The translations under genes were made by a program, and so were the position numbers. Of a stretch of 9,527 bases of DNA, positions 6,657-9,527 are shown piece after piece. Location of the stretch: positions 1 to 9,527 of the forward strand of contig CANFLP010000071.1 of the NCBI GenBank assembly GCA_947447835.1. The letters are read 5' to 3'. A model generated the notes under the pieces. It was not told the DNA's origin. It saw only the letters and a list, made by a program, of their open reading frames with translations, and did no database searches. The stretch's first letter is position 1. Each line of letters starts with the position of its first letter. This DNA comes from Bacteroidota bacterium. Its GTDB lineage: Bacteria > Bacteroidota > Bacteroidia > Chitinophagales > Chitinophagaceae.

Positions 6657-7574
6657 TTAGTTTCGGAATAAAAAAGCTACTTCAGATAATTTATTCTTTA
6701 ATTCCTTGCGATCAACAATAAAATCAAGGAACCCATGTTCTAATAAAAATTCACTCCTTTGGAAACCTGCAGGCAAGTCCTTTTTAATGGTTTCTTTAAT
6801 AACCCTAGGTCCGGCAAAGCCAATTAAGGCGCCTGGTTCAGCAATATTTAAATCACCTAACATTCCAAAGCTTGCAGAGATACCTCCAAAAGTAGGGTCT
6901 GTTAATAAGGAAATGAAAGGAAGTTTAGCATCGCTTAATTGAGAAAGTTTACCACTTGTTTTAGCTAGTTGCATTAAGCTAAAAGCGCTCTCCATCATAC
7001 GTGCTCCACCGCTTTTGCTAATTACTAAAAAGGGTAGGCGATTAGCAATACAGTAATCTACTGCGCGACTAAATTTTTCACCCATAACGCTACCTAATGA
7101 TCCGCCAATAAATTCAAAGTCCATACAAGCAACTACATAAGCTTCGCCATTCATTTTACCAACACCAACACGCATAGAATCTTTCAAATCGGTTTTTGAA
7201 TGAATTTCATCCAAACGCTTTTGATAGTTTTTAAGGTCGGTAAAATTTAAAGCGTCTTTACTTACAATATTATCGTAAAGTACTTCGTAAGCTTGATCAT
7301 CAAACAACATTTCAAAATATTCATCACTTCCAATTCGGTGATGATAATTACAACTACTACAAATGTATAAGTGCTCTTTTAATTCAGAGCTTGTGCAAAT
7401 ATGATTACATGAAGGACATTTAGTCCATAAACCTTCGGGCGTTTCTTTCTTGTCAGCTGTTGAAGTGGTAATCCCTCTTTTAATTCTTTTAAACCATCTT
7501 GGTTTACCAGTTTCGTTACTGGTAGATTCATCACCGGTCAAATTCACCTCAATATCTTCTTCTCTGTTTCTCAT
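6657..7574 (-). CDS. accD: Acetyl-CoA carboxylase carboxyltransferase, beta subunit
   Basis: AccD pairs with AccA to form the carboxyltransferase that moves CO2 from biotin (on AccB) to acetyl-CoA, making malonyl-CoA for fatty-acid synthesis. The 305-residue protein has the N-terminal zinc ribbon C53-x2-C56-x15-C72-x2-C75, then the crotonase-like carboxyltransferase fold with GGSLGSVMGEK at 157-167, SGGARMMES at 188-196, GGISASFGMLGD at 230-241 and the AEPGALIGFAGPR substrate loop. Family members usually begin near the W-F-K-R-I-K motif, here at residues 27-32. The ATG at 7572-7574 therefore adds about 25 acidic, serine/threonine-rich residues, with no ATG between; only a GTG (V10) and a TTG (L12) could shorten it. 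accA is not in the window. A strong fbaA terminator precedes the gene and its own terminator follows. Confidence 0.95.
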   Translation of the reverse strand: MRNREEDIEVNLTGDESTSNETGKPRWFKRIKRGITTSTADKKETPEGLWTKCPSCNHICTSSELKEHLYICSSCNYHHRIGSDEYFEMLFDDQAYEVLYDNIVSKDALNFTDLKNYQKRLDEIHSKTDLKDSMRVGVGKMNGEAYVVACMDFEFIGGSLGSVMGEKFSRAVDYCIANRLPFLVISKSGGARMMESAFSLMQLAKTSGKLSQLSDAKLPFISLLTDPTFGGISASFGMLGDLNIAEPGALIGFAGPRVIKETIKKDLPAGFQRSEFLLEHGFLDFIVDRKELKNKLSEVAFLFRN

Positions 7575-7617
7575 GGCGTAACATTTAAGTGAGCAATCGT
7601 TTCTGCTATAAATTTAT

Positions 7618-7659
7618 AAAAAAAATAACAGCCACCTATTTATTATAATGGGTGGCTGT
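7618..7659 (-). terminator. Rho-independent terminator of fbaA
   Basis: On the minus strand ACAGCCACC (7659-7651) pairs perfectly with GGTGGCTGT (7636-7628). The stem extends by a G-T wobble and three A-T pairs to a 6-base loop. After two bases comes a run of eight T's (7625-7618). It begins 14 bases past the fbaA stop codon. Confidence 0.9.
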
Positions 7660-7672
7660 GTTAAAATTTTGT

Positions 7673-8740
7673 TTATGCATTTCTGTTAATACAGTTCAAG
7701 TCCTCAAAAGATTGTTCTAATCTCTTAATGAAAGACTCTTCACCTTTTCTTAACCAAACTCTTGGATCATAATATTTCTTATTAGGCTTATCAGCTCCTT
7801 CAGGGTTACCTAATTGAGTTTGTAGATAAGCTTCATTCTTTTTGTAGTATCCTAAAATACCTTCCCAGAAAGCCCATTGTAAATCGGTATCCAAATTCAT
7901 TTTGATAGCACCGTATCCAATTGCTTCTCTAATTTGATTTTGAGGAGAACCAGAACCACCATGGAATACAAAGTATACTGGTTTTGTAGCAGTACCTAAA
8001 GTTTTCTCAATGTGTAATTGGCTGTTATGTAAAATTTCCGGTTTTAATTCAACATTACCTGGGCTATAAACACCGTGAACATTACCAAATGCAGCAGCTA
8101 CTGTAAACAAGTTACCTACTTTACCTAATTCGGTATAAGCATAAGCAACGTGCTCTGGTTGAGTATATAATTTATCGTTTTCAACACCACTGTTATCAAC
8201 GCCATCTTCCTCGCCACCTGTAACACCTAATTCAATTTCGATACCCATTCCTAATGGAGCCATGCGTTTGAAAAATTCAACTGAAGTTTGAATATTCTCT
8301 TCGATTGGTTCTTCAGACAAATCCAACATGTGTGAACTGAATAAAGGTTGTCCGTGTAATTTAAAATACTTTTCACTTTCATCAATTAACGCGCTAATCC
8401 ATGGTAACCATTTTTTAGAAGCGTGGTCAGTATGCAATACAACAGGAACGTCGTAATATTTAGCCACTTGGTGAACGTGTAAAGCACCCGCGATAGCACC
8501 TTGAATATTTGCTTGTAAATTATCATTTGGCATGCCTTTACCTGCAATAAATTGGGCACCACCATTTGAGAATTGAATAATAATTGGAGATTTTAATTTT
8601 GCTGCTGTTTCAATAGCTGCATTAATTGTATCTGTTCCAGTTGTATTTACTGCTGGAATTGCAAAGTTGTTTGCCTTTGCATCGTTGTACAAAGTTTCTA
8701 ATTCTTTGCCAAATAAAACACCTGATCTGTACTTGCTCAT
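7673..8740 (-). CDS. fbaA: Class II fructose-bisphosphate aldolase
   Basis: This is the zinc-dependent aldolase of glycolysis and gluconeogenesis, reversibly splitting fructose 1,6-bisphosphate into dihydroxyacetone phosphate and glyceraldehyde 3-phosphate in the cytosol. The 355 residues match the FbaA (class IIA) subgroup, close to E. coli's 359. Visible active-site residues are catalytic D105 and zinc ligand H106 in LHTDHA, E168/E170 in EIELGVTGGEEDGVDN, H222 in FGNVHGVY, H260 in FHGGSGS, and the KMNLDTDLQWAFWEG phosphate/substrate segment. Nothing is missing. The ATG at 8738-8740 gives the normal MSKY start about 12 bases after the predicted transcription start. It has its own candidate promoter and a strong terminator, so it is probably monocistronic. 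Confidence 0.96.
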   Translation of the reverse strand: MSKYRSGVLFGKELETLYNDAKANNFAIPAVNTTGTDTINAAIETAAKLKSPIIIQFSNGGAQFIAGKGMPNDNLQANIQGAIAGALHVHQVAKYYDVPVVLHTDHASKKWLPWISALIDESEKYFKLHGQPLFSSHMLDLSEEPIEENIQTSVEFFKRMAPLGMGIEIELGVTGGEEDGVDNSGVENDKLYTQPEHVAYAYTELGKVGNLFTVAAAFGNVHGVYSPGNVELKPEILHNSQLHIEKTLGTATKPVYFVFHGGSGSPQNQIREAIGYGAIKMNLDTDLQWAFWEGILGYYKKNEAYLQTQLGNPEGADKPNKKYYDPRVWLRKGEESFIKRLEQSFEDLNCINRNA

Positions 8741-8758
8741 AGTTTAATTATTGAGTAA

Positions 8759-8766
8759 CAAATATA
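8759..8766 (-). promoter_or_regulatory. Candidate fbaA promoter (-7 element)
   Basis: On the minus strand 8766-8759 reads TATATTTG, an exact TAnnTTTG. The predicted start is near 8752, giving a short leader of about 12 bases. No TTTG stands at the usual -33 spacing; that region is instead occupied by a small GGCT-GTT-AGCC dyad (8784-8794). Confidence 0.55.
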
Positions 8767-8810
8767 CAATTTATGACCCAAACGGCTGTTAGCCTTATAG
8801 GGTTAAAACA

Positions 8811-8840
8811 GGTAAAATAATCCCCAAAAAAATCAGGGAT
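8811..8840 (-). terminator. Weak candidate terminator of the CBS/CysM-like gene
   Basis: On the minus strand ATCCC (8840-8836) and GGGAT (8824-8820) form a 5-bp stem with an 11-base loop containing a run of seven T's. The stem is followed by TTATTTTACC. It is the best candidate in the 145-base gap between this gene and fbaA, but is short and unconvincing. Confidence 0.35.
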
Positions 8841-8885
8841 ACACACATTTAAGATTCAACATGCTATTGATATTGAATGCGTTGG

Positions 8886-9527
8886 CTATAAAAAACCTTT
8901 AGATTCCATCCACTCGTCGTTGTATACCTTGCCAACATAGCGACTGCCATGGTCATGGAAAATACAAACCACCACATCTGTTTTAATTAGGCTATTAGAA
9001 AGTTGCAATAAACCTTGTAAACAGCTACCCGCACTATAACCACAAAATAAACCTTCTTCTTTTGCCAATCTGCGGGTCATTAATGCACCATCTTTATCAG
9101 ACACCTGTTCAAAATGATTAATAACCGGCATGTCATAATTAGCTGGTACAAAATCTTCTCCAAATCCTTCGGCGATATAGGGTTTCACATATGCCATGTC
9201 AACAATACCAGTCTCAAAATAATGGGTCAATAAGGATCCTATAGGGTCAATAGCCCACACTTTAATATTTGGGTTTTGTTCTTTTAAATATTTTGCAGTT
9301 CCTGTTATGGTTCCACCTGTTCCTGCAGTACAAACTAAGTGTGTAATTTTACCTTCAGTTTGATTCCAAATTTCAGGACCAGTAGTTTCGTAATGTGCTA
9401 ATCTATTCGCTAAATTATCATATTGATTAAAGAAGTAGGAGTTAGGTATTTCAGCAGCTAATTTTCTTGCAACAGAATAATAACTTGCAGGATCTTCGGG
9501 TGCTACATTGGTTGGACAAACAATTAC
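8886..9527 (-). CDS. Cystathionine beta-synthase / cysteine synthase family PLP enzyme (5' end outside window)
   Basis: This is the C-terminal part, 213 residues, of a fold-type II PLP enzyme that makes cystathionine or cysteine from serine-type substrates and homocysteine or sulfide. The frame is open to the right edge. The GTG at 9258-9260 is an internal valine (in NPNIKVWAIDP), not a start. Visible features: PEDPASYYSVARKLAAEIP, NQYDNLANRLAHYETTGPEIW, the PLP phosphate loop GTGGT at visible residues 69-73, EGFGEDFVP, GYSAGS at 163-168, and a C-terminus DHGSRYVGKVYNDEWMESKGF. This last stretch aligns by eye with the end of the catalytic core of human CBS better than with CysK. The protein stops there with TAG, so no C-terminal CBS (Bateman) regulatory domain is present. 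The catalytic lysine lies beyond the window. Cystathionine synthase versus cysteine synthase activity cannot be decided here. Confidence 0.88.
   Translation of the reverse strand, partial: VIVCPTNVAPEDPASYYSVARKLAAEIPNSYFFNQYDNLANRLAHYETTGPEIWNQTEGKITHLVCTAGTGGTITGTAKYLKEQNPNIKVWAIDPIGSLLTHYFETGIVDMAYVKPYIAEGFGEDFVPANYDMPVINHFEQVSDKDGALMTRRLAKEEGLFCGYSAGSCLQGLLQLSNSLIKTDVVVCIFHDHGSRYVGKVYNDEWMESKGFL

Noticed and set aside
6706..6942. Plus-strand open frame inside accD
   Set aside because: It is antisense to the conserved carboxyltransferase domain, with no recognisable protein features.
7609..7616. TAAATTTA (minus strand) as an accD promoter
   Set aside because: It misses the conserved G, is palindromic in AT-rich DNA, adjoins the fbaA terminator T-run and lacks a -33 match. 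No convincing accD promoter was found.
8854..8878. Inverted repeat ATTCAA / TTGAAT just past the CBS-like gene
   Set aside because: The stem is 6 bp, mostly A-T, with a 13-base loop and no T-run on the minus strand; it is likely chance in AT-rich DNA.
1..9527. Search for a novel system, mobile element, CRISPR array, structural RNA or phage gene
   Set aside because: All sizeable frames are accounted for by housekeeping families plus one small DUF3592-like membrane protein. No direct-repeat arrays, transposase motifs, tRNA-like folds or defence-gene motifs were seen by eye.

Overview
The window reads as ordinary chromosomal DNA of a Bacteroidota bacterium (Cytophagia, Chitinophagia or Sphingobacteriia type; I cannot place it further). 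The DNA is AT-rich and start codons lack clear Shine-Dalgarno sequences. Several upstream regions carry the Bacteroidota -7 promoter element TAnnTTTG. PurM is the long (~390 residue) form with the Bacteroidota-style SGGGQTKCMKYLP motif, and the sporadic TTG/GTG starts lie in A-rich leaders.

Layout. The left half reads rightward: purM (85-1263), an FtsE-type ABC ATPase (1314-1988), smc (2079-5597, GTG start) and a small two-helix membrane protein resembling DUF3592 (5710-6126, TTG start). The right half reads leftward, from the right edge: a PLP-dependent cystathionine beta-synthase/cysteine synthase family gene cut by the window edge (8886 to beyond 9527), class II fructose-bisphosphate aldolase fbaA (7673-8740), accD (6657-7574) and smpB (6140-6604). 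The two blocks converge at 6126/6140, only 13 bases apart. At the far left, a divergent promoter and a possible ATG at 14-16 on the minus strand suggest that another gene begins there and leaves the window.

Function. The products serve unrelated housekeeping jobs: purine synthesis (PurM), cell division or envelope (FtsE-like), chromosome condensation (SMC), central carbon metabolism (FbaA), fatty-acid synthesis (AccD), ribosome rescue (SmpB) and sulfur amino-acid metabolism (CBS/CysM). Most appear to be separate transcription units. Convincing hairpin-plus-T-tract terminators follow smc, fbaA and accD, and candidate promoters precede purM, smc, smpB and fbaA. Only purM-ftsE looks possibly co-transcribed.

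I found no mobile element, CRISPR array, tRNA, rRNA or defence system, and no stretch over 300 bases lacks a gene. The points worth a second look are compact regulatory arrangements. The clearest is an accD terminator whose hairpin overlaps the predicted smpB transcription start, so that it should act on accD read-through but not on smpB's own transcript.
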